A stretch of 64,000 nt of DNA from Phlebiopsis flavidoalba (lineage: Eukaryota > Basidiomycota > Agaricomycetes > Polyporales > Phanerochaetaceae): assembly GCA_035772785.1 (NCBI GenBank), contig JAOCPU010000014.1:1-64000 (forward strand), given 5' to 3'. Below are positions 34,994 to 46,498 of this stretch, in pieces (position 1 is the first letter of the stretch; each line of letters starts with the position of its first letter). Position numbers and translations under genes: made by a program. The notes below the pieces were generated by a model that worked only from the letters and a program-made list of their open reading frames with translations, was not told where the DNA came from and made no database searches.

Positions 34994-34995
34994 TA

Positions 34996-37132
34996 GGTAA
35001 ACGAAAACCCAAGTATCGACGGAAAGAACCTCGATGTCCCAATTATCGTTGTGCAGCGGTACCAGCACTGTATGGCAATGATGCTGTCTAAACCTTCTCT
35101 GTTTAGCAAACATTTCACATGACGGGTGGCGTACTAATGAATTAAACACATCGTGTGGGGTGGGTCTGAACTTCCAACGCAGCACTAATGGTGACTAATG
35201 AGGGCTGCATGTGAGGTGGAAGCGATAATCTTCTCGAGGGGTGTCTATAGTGATACTCGAAATGAATCCACAGATCTCTCAACCTCCCACTGTGCCACGT
35301 CGTACGCTACAACCACCCGTGTATGCCAACCATAGACAGCCTCTTCCCTCCCCGAACCCAGTAATACCTGCACGACGGCGCTCCCCAGCAACAGTACGTA
35401 CTTGCGCGCGGACATTGGCCTCAATGGCCTCGTCCAAGGTAGGCGTCTGCCGTTGTGGGCCAGTTCAGAACGATGTGACGAATGGTGTGCCAGCCATCGT
35501 TGCATCGAAATAGGCAGCCGCTCAAAGGTCTGCTCCTCCACTGGTTCCTTCTGGGCGCAGGTGCCGCTGACGACATTGAACGCCCGCTCTTTGCCTTCGC
35601 TCCCGGGGAGAGGCAGTGGCAGCGACGCCTCCGCATCGAGTATGCCCTACGACGATGATGTGGTGCACACCGAGGGAAGAAACCGGGAAGATAATGGCAG
35701 AGTCGCTGTTTGATCGACATCGGGACTAGACGGCTCCTGATCGAGACGCTCTGAATATGGAGTTGGCTTCACTATGCTGAGGTAATTGTCAGATGATCGC
35801 TCATGACGCGAGAACTGAAACCTACTTGCAATGGTGCACGGAGTTGTGAAAATGTGGCCAGGTTGACTGTTGGTTATGACGCTTTCTGGTACACGCGAGT
35901 CGGAACAGTCTCCGATCCAAAGGGACCTATTAAAGGAGAATTGAGTACGTAGACATAGAGAGAGTAAGGCATGGTGAGGTGCTTACCGGAGGGTTTTGTG
36001 AACTCTGAGGGAACAGTTTATCGTTTTGCGTCGCCCAGGCCTCATTATCAGATAGGAGCCGTGCGATGGTATTTGGTAGGAAACATCGTGTTTACAAGCA
36101 GACATGATGTAGTTTGTGAGGTGTGTGGAGTACTGAAGACTGGAGAAGGAGGGCGCGATGGATCCATCGAAAAGTACGAGTGCTGCCTATATATAGAGCT
36201 CATTTGAAGTGGAGTGACGCTCACCGTGCGATTCCTAGTGCAGCTGAAGGTTGAGTTTGCGTACTACCACGGTTTTCATTTTCGCTAGACCCACCATTAT
36301 GTGGCGAGGGGTCTCTGCCAGACCTATCAAAATTAGACACTTTCGAGCATTGACCTCGGATAATAAGGCCCCAAAAGTGTTAATAAGTGTCAGCAGTCCA
36401 GTCTGCAAGTTAGATAAGCAGTGATGGCATTCAATCAACACCACTGGGGACGATCTACGCTATTGCACGTTGTGTACATGCCTGTCAAGGGGTCCCACTC
36501 GGATCATCTGTCAGTCATTTAGGCTAAGCTTCGCTATCCATGGTAATAGAAAAAATTCAGCCGTCCATCATCGATGGCAAAGTACAAAGGAGAGACAGCG
36601 GTTCTGCGAGGGATTCGAAGGGATCGATGAATGGTCGACTTACCAGCGCTAAAGCGCTGAGCGGGAGATGCGTCCGCAGAAGGCAAAATAAAAAATGATA
36701 AAACGCCCGCGCGACCAAATGAGAAGGATACACGTGCCCTCGTCAAACTGGCGGTGGCGAAATGAGAGTGCAGGGGAGCTTTCTTCCATTTTTGGAAGCC
36801 ATGACCTTTCGATCCTAACATGACCAAACACCAAAACACCGAGTGAGGTGACGCGACGTCGGCTCGGCCCTCCGAGTGCAGATCACTCAGTGGTGAGAAT
36901 ACACTGCGTTGTTCGAGGCTCATATTCTCTCCTAGGGACCACAGCTGCAAACCGAAAGATAAAACACTGGCTGAGCTTGACCTCATTACGAATATTACGG
37001 AGAATTTCGTGGTATATACTAAGCCTACAGGACGGGATCAACTTCAGCGTTATGCGGCGGTGACTCGAGAGGATGACCAGCAGGGAACGGATGCGGAGAC
37101 TCAGCATACACACTGCAAATCCAAATCTTGAA
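34996..37132. other. Region without recognised gene
   Basis: Open frames at 35241-35513, 35402-35713 (plus) and 36534-36986 (minus) overlap one another on both strands and have no family signature. Splice-like signals and a modestly GC-rich block (35240-35720) leave room for an unrecognised gene. Confidence 0.4.
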
Positions 37133-37881
37133 TCAGTCCGCTTTCTCCAGCTGATACAGCCACCCATGTACCCCTTCAAGTTGCCCCTCTGCCCGACGGT
37201 GAGTACCAATGACTCTGTACGACGTCACTTTGTACGACATTTAGAACTTGTTCTCGCACGTTCGCCTTCACAAGCTCAAGGACTGTCTTCGGTTCAGGTA
37301 GCGCTTCAGCTAAAGCTCGCAGGGGCGCAAGCCATGTTGTCCAGAGGTGCGGGGGTGGCCAAGTGACTGTTTCCCTTGCATCTTTAGGGGCGTATTCATG
37401 ATCGGCCTTGCTGCGGGGTTGAAAGCATGCAATCTGTCGTGCGCATCTTCTGCCAAACACACCGCAGCGCCTCCGCAGTGGGTGTGTCCCGCGACAATGA
37501 TATGCTCGACACCGAGTCGGCGACGGCGTTAAGTGATCACAGACATGCTGTTCGGGTCGTCGATTTTAATAATGCTGTACAACTTGTTGATTAGCTTGTG
37601 GCAATTACAGGAAGGCCCATGGAACATGCCGGCTATGTTGCGATGTGTGAATATCTGCCCTGGAAGGCAGCCCAGGAGCACACTCTCAGGAACGCGTGAG
37701 TCCGCACATCCGATCCAAAGAACCTGATACCACGATTCATTAAATGGACATAATGATAACGGGTAACCCGGGAGGCTTACTCTGGGGTGTTGGCCCTTGG
37801 CCGTAAAGGGGAAAAATCCCTGGGGAACTTCTCATCCATCCTTCTAGCCCACTCCGCATTCTGCTGCTCAAGATGCTTCAT
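37133..37881 (-). CDS. Beta-class carbonic anhydrase
   Basis: Interconverts CO2 and bicarbonate using a Cys/His-bound zinc. From the 5' end: a candidate start MKHLEQQNAEWARRMDEKF at 37881, an intron, then VLWIGCADSRVPESVLLGCL (first Cys ligand and the Asp-Arg dyad, about 37670-37725), PGQIFTHRNIAGMFH, an intron, then VEHIIVAGHTHCGGAAV (His and Cys ligands, about 37450-37490). These are followed by LWTTWLAPLRALAEALPEP, VKANVREQVLNVVQSDVV, and, after an intron, VHGWLYQLEKAD with stop at 37133. All zinc-site motifs are present. A frame break separates the HTHCGGA block from WLAPL. Either a cytosolic or a mitochondrial form is possible, as the N-terminus may be incomplete. Confidence 0.9.
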
Positions 37882-38402
37882 GGTCCCTGAGGCCAGGAAT
37901 GATCGGATTGCAGAGGTAGGCATGTCTAGACAGGTAAGATTTTCCTTGGCGTTCTACCGCGTGTCAGGTGCAGACGGGGGATGAGGAGAAGATGAACCAA
38001 GCCTCTCACTGATATCTATCGGCTTCATATGAAGCTTCATATGAGGCACACGGCACAGCTACCATTCATGCCTATCTGATTTCCAACAGGCTGATTCAAA
38101 TTATGAGCTTAGCTCAACCTATTTCCGCCGCGCAGACAGCTGACGAACTGGACCCAGGAGGTATCAAACACGACTGACGCATTTTGAAGCAAACTCGGGG
38201 CTGTTGCACCCACGCCATGGCGTGTTTATTACATAGGAAGATGAACGGTTATATCTAACAATAGTAGCCGCATGTGCGCGGATCATGGGGGTATGGAGGA
38301 ACAAACAAAGAACGAGGGCAGTAGCGTTAGGGCGTCGGTCCGCACTCGTCATGCTTTGTGATTGTAAACGTGTATATTAACTTGGTTAGCTATGATCTTC
38401 AA
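37882..38402. other. Intergenic with 20-bp palindrome
   Basis: No gene recognised. It contains a perfect 20-bp palindrome at 38025-38044 (TCATATGAAGCTTCATATGA). Confidence 0.5.
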
Positions 38403-38475
38403 GCATTAATGGGGGGTAGTGGTAAACCTGGGTCGTTGCCATCGACCCGCCGGGGGTCGATTCCCCCTTAATGCA
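38403..38475 (+). tRNA. tRNA-Gly(GCC), one base short in T loop
   Basis: The acceptor stem is GCATTAA with TTAATGC. The D loop has TAGTGGTA. The anticodon stem is GGTCG with CGACC around TTGCCAT, giving anticodon GCC. The T stem is GGGGG with CCCCC. The discriminator is A at 38475. The T loop reads TCGATT, six bases instead of seven, lacking one T of the invariant TTC. Given the indels throughout this assembly, this is probably a base-call deletion. TTTT follows immediately. Confidence 0.75.
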
Positions 38476-38479
38476 TTTT
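38476..38479 (+). terminator. Pol III T-run after tRNA-Gly
   Basis: Four T directly after the discriminator base. A longer T-rich stretch lies a few bases further on. Confidence 0.55.
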
Positions 38480-38954
38480 ATTGAGTTTTTGTTTCTTGTA
38501 TTACCCAAGTTTGTAAGAAAAGAAAAGTCCTGTCCATTTTTATTGCCGTTCTGTTTCATCGTCATAGAACACACAATACTGATAACTTAGTGTATCAGCG
38601 GATCTCGAAAGATTTGTCCGTTGAATGAGGGTCTGGACATTGTAAAACTGTGCGTCAAAATGTGCGTTGTGGCGCAGTCTGCCTTTTGTTGTAACAGCCT
38701 CACAAACATTCCTCGTCGTCTACAGAGATCATCCTTCAGCCGTTTCAGCAGAATGAACTTCGGGGGGACTGTCGTAGGACGCTTGACTTAAAAATGCGAG
38801 TAAGGGAACGGAAGACGGTTCTCGCCGCCATGTGAGGTAGGATCGGGGAGGTAGATGTGAAATCAGGTCACCGTAATAAAAATGAATGCCACTGAAATGT
38901 AACTGGCAGCGAGATGTGGAAGAGAGCATCAACAGGACAAGGCGCATGAGTACT

Positions 38955-41900
38955 TCATGACGATTCCTCCATCAGCACTTCACAAACCTCTTGCAACGCC
39001 CGCGATTGATCAATGAGATACGATAGGGTCGAGCTGTTTTCGTCGCACCTGTGAATACTGGTTAGCTGGCATTATGACGTAGCCTTAAGGAATACTGCTC
39101 ACAGCCTGGATACTGAATGCTCTGTATCGATTAGGCCCTTCTGTAATGTTCGGAAGACACTTGCGTACTCTCCGGAACGATCTCGCAAGTGTCGACCGTG
39201 GGCATGTAGCAGAGCGTTTCACCCACAATAGATCAAATTCGAGATGTGGGCTCTTCTCGAGGTGTTCACCAACGAACCGGAGCATCTGCGTTAGATAGAC
39301 GGTAGGCAGTTGACGCGCCATAAGCCTGACATCGTCAGGAGGGACGCTCTCATACACCTTTTGCACGAGTGGCCTCTCGTTCAAACGGAACGCCATCACT
39401 AGTGCCTTGAGGTACTCGCGCTTTGAGAGGACCTTGAGTAGAGATTGCGGCGTGAGATCGATGTCGAGATCAAATGGGTCGAATGCCATAGAGTCGTCGA
39501 TGGAATAAATGAGAAGGCCTTCAGTTGACGCCGCGGCCCACGCTCGACCAGTAGGTGCGAATCGCACGCATTTCGTCCTCGCCTCTTGTCGATAGCGTCT
39601 CTTGGACATGTCCCCCCTCGCCACTCCAGGGAGGGTATCTTGAAAACGGTCGTCGAGATCGCTGTCGTGGTCGTCAATGAGCCCGTCGATGTTGCCAGCC
39701 TCAGTCATCCTACGGCTGTCGAGGAATTCCTCCGTGCCGTCCAAGCTAAGGTTTTGCGAAATTTGGAACTTTTTGACCATGACACCATCGCGGACATCGT
39801 AGATGACAACGTATTTGCTATTTCCGCCAGCAAGGGAAGACACTGCCCATCCGCGCTGTAGGTGAGACTATTGAACGACTTGCCCGAGGCGTGTGTTGTT
39901 AGATGCTGCCATGCGGTCGTCAGCTTTACGTCCTCCAGAAATGTCCTTCCGGCCATCGATGACATTCGTCTGCTTGCCCTCTGCTACATCGAAGAACATC
40001 ACTTGTCCGTCGAGTGAGGAGACTGATATCTCCTTGCCATCCGGTCGAAAGGCGAGCGCGCAAGAACGTCAGAGCTAAGTTGATATGGCTCTACAGCATG
40101 CGAACGGGCGAAGACATTCCATATCCGAACTGTCTTGTCCCAAGAGCCGCTGGCTAGGAGGTTACCCGTTGGCGAGAATGCAAGCGAGGAGACCGGTGCC
40201 TCATGGCCAGCGAGTATATCCAGCAACTTGCCCGTTTGTACAGACCATAGAAAAAACTTCAAACGAAGTCTGAAGATCCTGCGGCAACGACTTCACCGCT
40301 AGGGTCGACGGCGAGGCAAGAGAACTGGGACGGGTGTGGGAGATGTGAAGGTACGGAAGTTGCGGTATCGGATGAGGTCAAACGCACGGACTGTTCCGTC
40401 AAGAGAGGCGGAAAAACAAAACCTGGCCTTGTTTTGCGAAGTCAACGGCGGATACCGTTTAGGCCGAGTGGTCGGAAAATGTGACAAAAGCAGAAGCCGG
40501 ATATCGTATTCCAGACCTTCACTTTGCCGTCATCGCCGCCAGTGGCAACGTTTTGACCGTCTGGCGCGTACGCGAGCGTGTTCATGTCGAAGTAGTGACC
40601 TTGTTGTTTTCAGAAACATACGACTCCGATTGCCACTCCCAGACCAGAAGCTGTCCGAGTTTGCGAGCCCCAAAAGCGAGCCACTCGCCCGAAAGGGTTG
40701 ATGGCGACAGAGGAGATCTTCTCTTGCGAGATACTCAGAGTGTGTATGTTTGTGAACGCAGGCATCTCCCAGAGACCAAAAAACGCCAGTGGAAAACCCG
40801 ATGATGAGAAGACTCGACGGCCGATGGAAGGCGCTGCAGACAACCTTGGTATTCCCGCCTGGTGGAAGTAGTTCCTTTTGTGTGCACTCCCCATCGCGTA
40901 CGAGCGATAGTGTCTCCGAGGGACCCTATGGTAGTCGAAGAGGAGGCTCATTGGCTCTTCATCCTCATCTCGGAATCTGAATCTGAATCTGATGCCTTCG
41001 CTTTCCAGTAGTGAATACTGCGCCCGTCACGGCTGACGGTATATATCTGAACCATGAACCCATTGTGTGAGTTGTATACATGATTGAAGCTAGAGCACAC
41101 GCACTGACTTGCAGTCGGACGAGAAGTATGCGTCGATAACGGCATCTCGATGACCAGCAAAAGTCTTGGGCCTGAAACCCTCCAGAGGGTCAAGTGTGAA
41201 AAGCCGCGCAGTCATATCTCGCGAGGTAGATATGAAACATCTAAGGGGAAGTAAATGAGCATGCCCAGGTCGTGCCTTGGATAAACGCACTTTGAGTCGG
41301 GAGACCATTCAATGCTGATGACTTCGTCATGATGACCTGTGTAGGTACGGTGGAGGTTGAAAGGCGCGAACTCCCGGATGAGATGGTTCGGCGTTCTCCA
41401 TACTTGCACATGGAGTCATGGGAGACGGCGATGTATCTAAAATGGGGTGTGGGGTGGCTATACCGCATGGGGTGTCAAGACTGACGTACTTTCCGTTCGG
41501 AGAGAATTTGATGGCCTTTACGGACTTTTTGAACTGAAGTTTATGATGGTGTAATACGACACCTCCTTCTAACATTCACGAGTAGAGCACGGCCATCTAA
41601 ATCATGCTGAATTAGGCATGAACGGAGCTGCAGAAATGGAACACACCTTCGTCCACAGTTATCAAGACATTAGAGTCCGGACTGAGTGCAATCGAAACGA
41701 TGTTCTTCCTGTTCTCGAATGGGAACGTGTATGACTTGTTGCTGTGTATGATTAACCACCATCCGGCTTACCGTGAGTGGAGAGTGCTTACTTCGCAAGG
41801 TCAAATGCCGATACCCTTGTTCCCAACGGGACTAAACACAGTGTTTCCGTCTCCGCTGAAAGCAATGTTTCCCTGCCTGTAAACGGTACCGCATAGGTTT

Positions 41901-41975
41901 GAGAACTACAGTCATGTGAGGACGGGCATTTTCAAGAATAAATGAAGATTAGGGTACCTGGTAGTTGGCTTTCAT
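38955..41975 (-). CDS. PWP2: U3 snoRNP WD40 protein PWP2 (UTP1) homologue
   Basis: PWP2 is a beta-propeller scaffold of the UTP-B subcomplex that builds the small-subunit processome on pre-rRNA in the nucleolus. The start MKANYQ at 41975 is followed by an intron, then FSNLCGTVYRQGNIAFSGDG. Recognisable WD-repeat blocks include FAPFNLHRTYTGHHDEVISI, DMTARLFTLDPLEGFRPKTF, AGHRDAVIDAYFS, SFTNIHTLSISQEKISSVA (as FTNIHT), FSASLDGTVRAFDLIRYRNF, IFLWSVQTGKLLDILAGHEA and LLASGSWDKTVRIW. The C-terminal helical domain is nearly intact (about 39085-39840): KYVVIYDVRDGVMVKKFQIS, AAASTEGLLIYSIDD, EYLKALVMAFRLNERP, then SPHLEFDLLW, ending QEVCEVLMEESS at 38955. Several one-base breaks and short introns occur. 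The first methionine is well supported by the adjacent donor. Confidence 0.92.
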
Positions 41976-44439
41976 TGAGCGTGAAAATGGGCGTACCACG
42001 CAGTTTTAGAAGTATTTGGGTATGTTATGTGACCGACAGAAGTTATGAGGGAAGAGAGGGGACGGATTAAGTGGAGGTCGAGCTCATAGAGGTCGAAACG
42101 GGCGGCAAAAAGTTCGCGCGCAAAACTGAGCGACCCACGTGGTGGCGCACGTGGCTGCCGCTCCCCATCCGGTAAGCAAGGGCTTTCAGACCTAATAAAA
42201 ACGCAAAATAAACCCGGCACACATACCCGCATGAGCAGAGGGTACTGTGTTCCTTGTATGCCATAATTAACACAATGATACGTGCGACGATCCACAGATA
42301 AATGGGGTATAATTGCTTTTGCACTGCTCACCACCAAGGTGGGTTTTCCGTGATCACATCATCCCAGCATGTCGTTCTCATGACACTGGATACAGTTTGG
42401 CGCGAAGAAGTGCAGACTGCATCTTGGTATCTTACCGTCACCCCTCTCCCTCTCTAGCGGATGGTTTTCTCGGCTTTTCTAGGTCAATCATAGTGAGTGA
42501 ACTTACTACACTCTATGATACTTGACACCCAAATTGAGGAGTTGCTGGACAGACTTACTCATCTGCGTACCAGACTCAGCTCGGACCGTCTTGAGCTTGA
42601 GCAGTGGCCGGAGTCGGCGCTGCCGCGCCTAAGCTGTACTCGTGTGCTGTGACATTTAGTTAGGGCTCAAATTCCCTTGTCTACAAAATGCTCAATCTGA
42701 GATATAGACGGCGTAATGACGTGTGTTGAAAAAGCGTAGTCAGCTCCTAATTGACCATGTCACAAGCCCTGGCTGGCAAGCTCCGCTATCAGACTTACGC
42801 TTCCATTGACCGGTATGTTCTACGGTCAGTGTTTTTGGACTCTCCCCCCCCGAGAAACTACTTCTGCTGTAGCATCTTTCATGTTCCACCCAGGTTTGCA
42901 CTCGTGCTCCGGCTTCGACCTCTGCATATTTAGTTCAACAAGAGCCGGCGCACGGAGAAAGACACACGCTAAATTTTATGAATCAATCTTGCCACGAATC
43001 ACATTTTCTATTGGGATAGTTTCAGTGGTAAGACAAAAACGACGCGTCAATTCCCGCAATTGAGAAGTGCTGAGACTGCCGTTTAACGGTAGCTTAGCAA
43101 TGGATACTATTCGTAAACCCAGGTCGGGCTGGGTGATCGGGCGAACCACAGGCGGCGAAATTCCAAAAAACGTCACTAGCGACGGATTCCCTTACTGCGC
43201 CCCGCCTCTCTGGTTTGCTGTTCCTCGCTGAGCCTAGGCTTGACAAACATTGTTATGGTGAGGAGACACTTCCAATCGTATTATGATCGAGTTTGCTTTC
43301 ACACTTTTACACGAAAAATAGATATTCAGGCTGTGGATTATGCGTAACCAGTCGTACCACGAAGATTTGCGATCGTACCTATGCTATCGATCACTATGCT
43401 CCTCACCTCCACGAGTATGTCACGTCCGTTATAGTACTAACCAGAACAATAAAGTTAACGTTTTCTGGCTTCTCTCTACTAGTCTGTTGTTGATCAACTG
43501 TACCTGCTCTTACACGTGACAGCAACGGGATCAATTTCTCGAATCAGAGACTGGTCTTCGCCCCCGTATGGTATGGGCTATGACGATATAATCTCTATGT
43601 TTTTTGTATGACAAATACTAGACCCACATTCTAGGAAACTTGGCTCTCTGTCGGGATTGGCCTGCTCGACCGTGTGCGTCATCAGTATTGCTTAGCGATC
43701 TGCTGCATTTGTCTCAAATCGCAATCGTAAGAATAAAAAACGTCTTTAATGTACAGGTCGGAGGATAACCTCGGTACAGTCCCGTTGATAGCACACTCTA
43801 ACGCGTCTTATCAACTCGTCAGCGTCATGTAGCGTACATGATAATTCATACGCGCATGCAATGTCCAAGTTAACAAGACGCATTGCATCCCCAACTCTTT
43901 CTGCTATCAATAAGGTTTTAAGTGCGAGCATGTAAGGAAGAGCTGGATGGCTAACAGACGGATAGGACAACATCATGGATGTGGTGCTTGACAGTATTGT
44001 GCTTGCCACGTGAGTTGACCTCGTGAAGAATTGGAGCCTCGACATCACAGATACTGACTAGGATGAGGCGCTACCAGAGTAATGTCCTTAGCTGTGTTGA
44101 TTACTTACATATGTCGCTGGTCCGGTTTTTTCCTGCTGATGAATATCGTTCGTTCCTCTCTTTGATGTAGAAGCTTGAGCGACATCTCAGAAAAATTTCA
44201 CAGGCTGGACCCAATAATTGGCATCGCCTTCTGACTCCGTGGCCATTGTCTCGAGAATGGCGTATTGTTTCTGCCAACGTCCTGGCGACTCAAATCAATC
44301 TCTCATGCGGTTTGCAGCCTCTTCTGCCTCCGTAGGCATCTGATGGATTGTACTAGTATTTGGATTTATAGATGGAACCTCTTCTGGCTACGAAATAGTA
44401 TATGAAAATTGTAGCTGCGTGCGGCGTATGTGTGTATAT
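41976..44439. other. Gap with two doubtful small ORFs
   Basis: A 46-codon frame at 42515-42652 (plus) starts MILDTQIEELLDRLTHLRTR and looks like a short coiled coil. A 100-codon frame at 43746-44048 (minus) is continuous and amphipathic. Neither belongs to a family I recognise. The rest is AT-rich and unassigned. This gap separates the housekeeping gene PWP2 from the metabolic genes. Confidence 0.35.
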
Positions 44440-45569
44440 TCAATCGTAGTCAGGCAGTAAGGCGACTCTCCCATCCAAATTTCCATCAGTGCATATCTTT
44501 CAAGACCTGCACGACCTCTTTCATTGGACGCGGCTCCACCTTTGGCCTCAGTACACCGTCTGCAATTGTCTGCAACACCTCCTTCAGCTCATTCTTTGGA
44601 GCCATAACAACTGGTCTGTATGTCACCTCCTTTGCCATCAGTTTGAGCGGAGGAGCGTTCAATTGCGCCGAAGCAAGCCCAAGAACGTGTATGGTTCCGG
44701 CCTTGCGAATGACGGAGACGCACAGGTCGAATGTTTCCTGGGACCCGACGAAATCGAAAGCAAAGTCGATGTGGAGGTTGTTCTCTTCGATGACATGAGC
44801 GAGCCGGTCGGGCGTGGCAATATAATCTGCACCAGCCTCCTTCACGCTCGCCAGCGCAAGCTCGCGGACGTCGCATGCTATTACGCACTGAACCCCTAGG
44901 CATTTCTTCGCGATCACCGACCGCATTATATCCAAGTCCTCCAATCCAATACACAGCACTGTGTGGTGGGGCTGCAGGCCACAGCATGATTTCATAGCGT
45001 GGTATGGGGTGACTATGGCATCTGTTGCGGTAGATACTACACCTGGTGGTATAGTCTCTGGGGTACCGGGGACAAGAACGACGCACGCGGCTCGAACCAC
45101 AGCATAAGCGGCCCAGAATCCCATCGAGGTTGAGACCGTATGCCGAATATGTGCATAACCCAGATAGTCCGTGCGAGCAGTAGTAGCAGTCGGGCTTGAA
45201 GCATGAATCGATGATGTACATAGCGACATACGCTCCAACGGTAAGTTCTGGGTTTGTAGATGGAACGTCTGAGCCGAGTGAAACAATTACACAAAAAACC
45301 TATATAGAGCGGTTAGCGATATGTTGACGAGATTAACGTAATATCTTACCCGATCCTTCATGACTACTACTGTGAACTTCCGCGCCTTATCCTGCAGCAT
45401 AACTTGATGGACGTCGTTTTTCACGTCGATCAACGAGAGATCTGAGTGGCATACTCCTCCTGCCAAGATTTTGACCAGAACTTCGTCTGATTTGGCACGT
45501 AGGGACCTTCACTCTTTCCGCCACAGGCTGTACAAGCTGACCGGGACTGTAACGATAAGCGGTCATCAT
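44440..45569 (-). CDS. Zinc-dependent alcohol dehydrogenase (MDR)
   Basis: Medium-chain dehydrogenase interconverting alcohols and aldehydes or ketones with NAD(P). The start MMTAYRYSPGQLVQPVAE at 45569 leads, after an indel, to SDEVLVKILAGGVCHSDLSL (catalytic zinc Cys). The GHE zinc motif is present as HEGSG just before a donor near 45350 but in another frame. Then VIVSLGSDVP and the structural-zinc loop CFKPDCYYCSHGLSGLC (about 45165-45215), VPGTPETIPPGVVSTATDAI, and the cofactor loop, broken by one missing base (readable as GGLGYNAV). Next come KKCLGVQCVIACDVRELALA, FAFDFVGSQETFDLC and KAGTIHVLGLA. The end is DGNLDGRVALLPDY, stop at 44440, one frame away from KDMH. Divergent from the O-methyltransferase gene. 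Confidence 0.88.
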
Positions 45570-46498
45570 TTCAGGGATGACGGGTCGTCATATTGGCGAA
45601 AGTCGATGGAGAGTACGAGTGAGATGGAACAGAGCTTTTGTTTCCTTTATCTTCCCGCGCGGTACATTCACGTGAGATAAACGTGCGCATTTGGCTGCCT
45701 AAGGGCTGGGAGTGTTCCCATGCCTGGCTTGAAACTGCATTTCACCCACACACGGAGTATTCTGGTGTCCACTGCCTCAGTAGGGAGAAATCAAAGGAGA
45801 ATATTTACATCACACACCGTAGCCATATACCACGGTGTGAAGTCAATCGTTCAAATTTCCTCTATCGGCAGAGGCAAACAGAATATGTGCAGGCTGAAGT
45901 TCGAGTCCGAGTCTCGGAGGATCCAGTGCCTGCGGCCGTGAGCTTTTCCCGGATCGGAAGAGGAATTATGGTGAGAAGGGCCGGTCCCTAGCACGGATGT
46001 ATCAGGGCTTGCATTGCTAGCAGCGTTCAAATTGTGTCCTGAGAGATCTTTGTCGGTCGGGTGAGTGGGAGTCATAGATCTGCCAGATATCTGGACCCAC
46101 GGCTCGCTCGATTCGGCTCAAGAACGTGAATCGGGCCCGGGAGCGGACCGCACCAATGGCGCTACTGCATTGCCATTGTGGCGCTTCGAAGAGCGCCGTG
46201 GCCGCTCGGCTCGTGCAAATCATCAACAGACCATCACTGTCACTCGTGAGTCGTGCGGGACTCACCGACCATGGCGGAGGAGAACGCAGACATCTTTGAT
46301 TCCTAATATCGACACATTCCCCACATCAGATCAAACACACCTTTGTATCAAGTTTCTGTCGTTATCGGCGGCCTCCGAGCGAAAGATGTCGGCACGACGT
46401 CTTCCTCTCGCTACTCGGTCTCCGGCTGTCCATATTGCAAGAGATTGCCACAATTCAAGAGATTCTAGCACCCCTCCGACCTTCCCGCTTGAACAGCA
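45570..46498. other. Divergent promoter region
   Basis: About 930 bases between the diverging alcohol dehydrogenase and O-methyltransferase genes. Open frames at 45638-45991 and 46065-46550 show no family signature. Confidence 0.45.

Noticed and set aside
38403..38475. Reading the G-rich block as a G-quadruplex
   Set aside because: The G runs are explained by the D and T arms of a tRNA-Gly fold.
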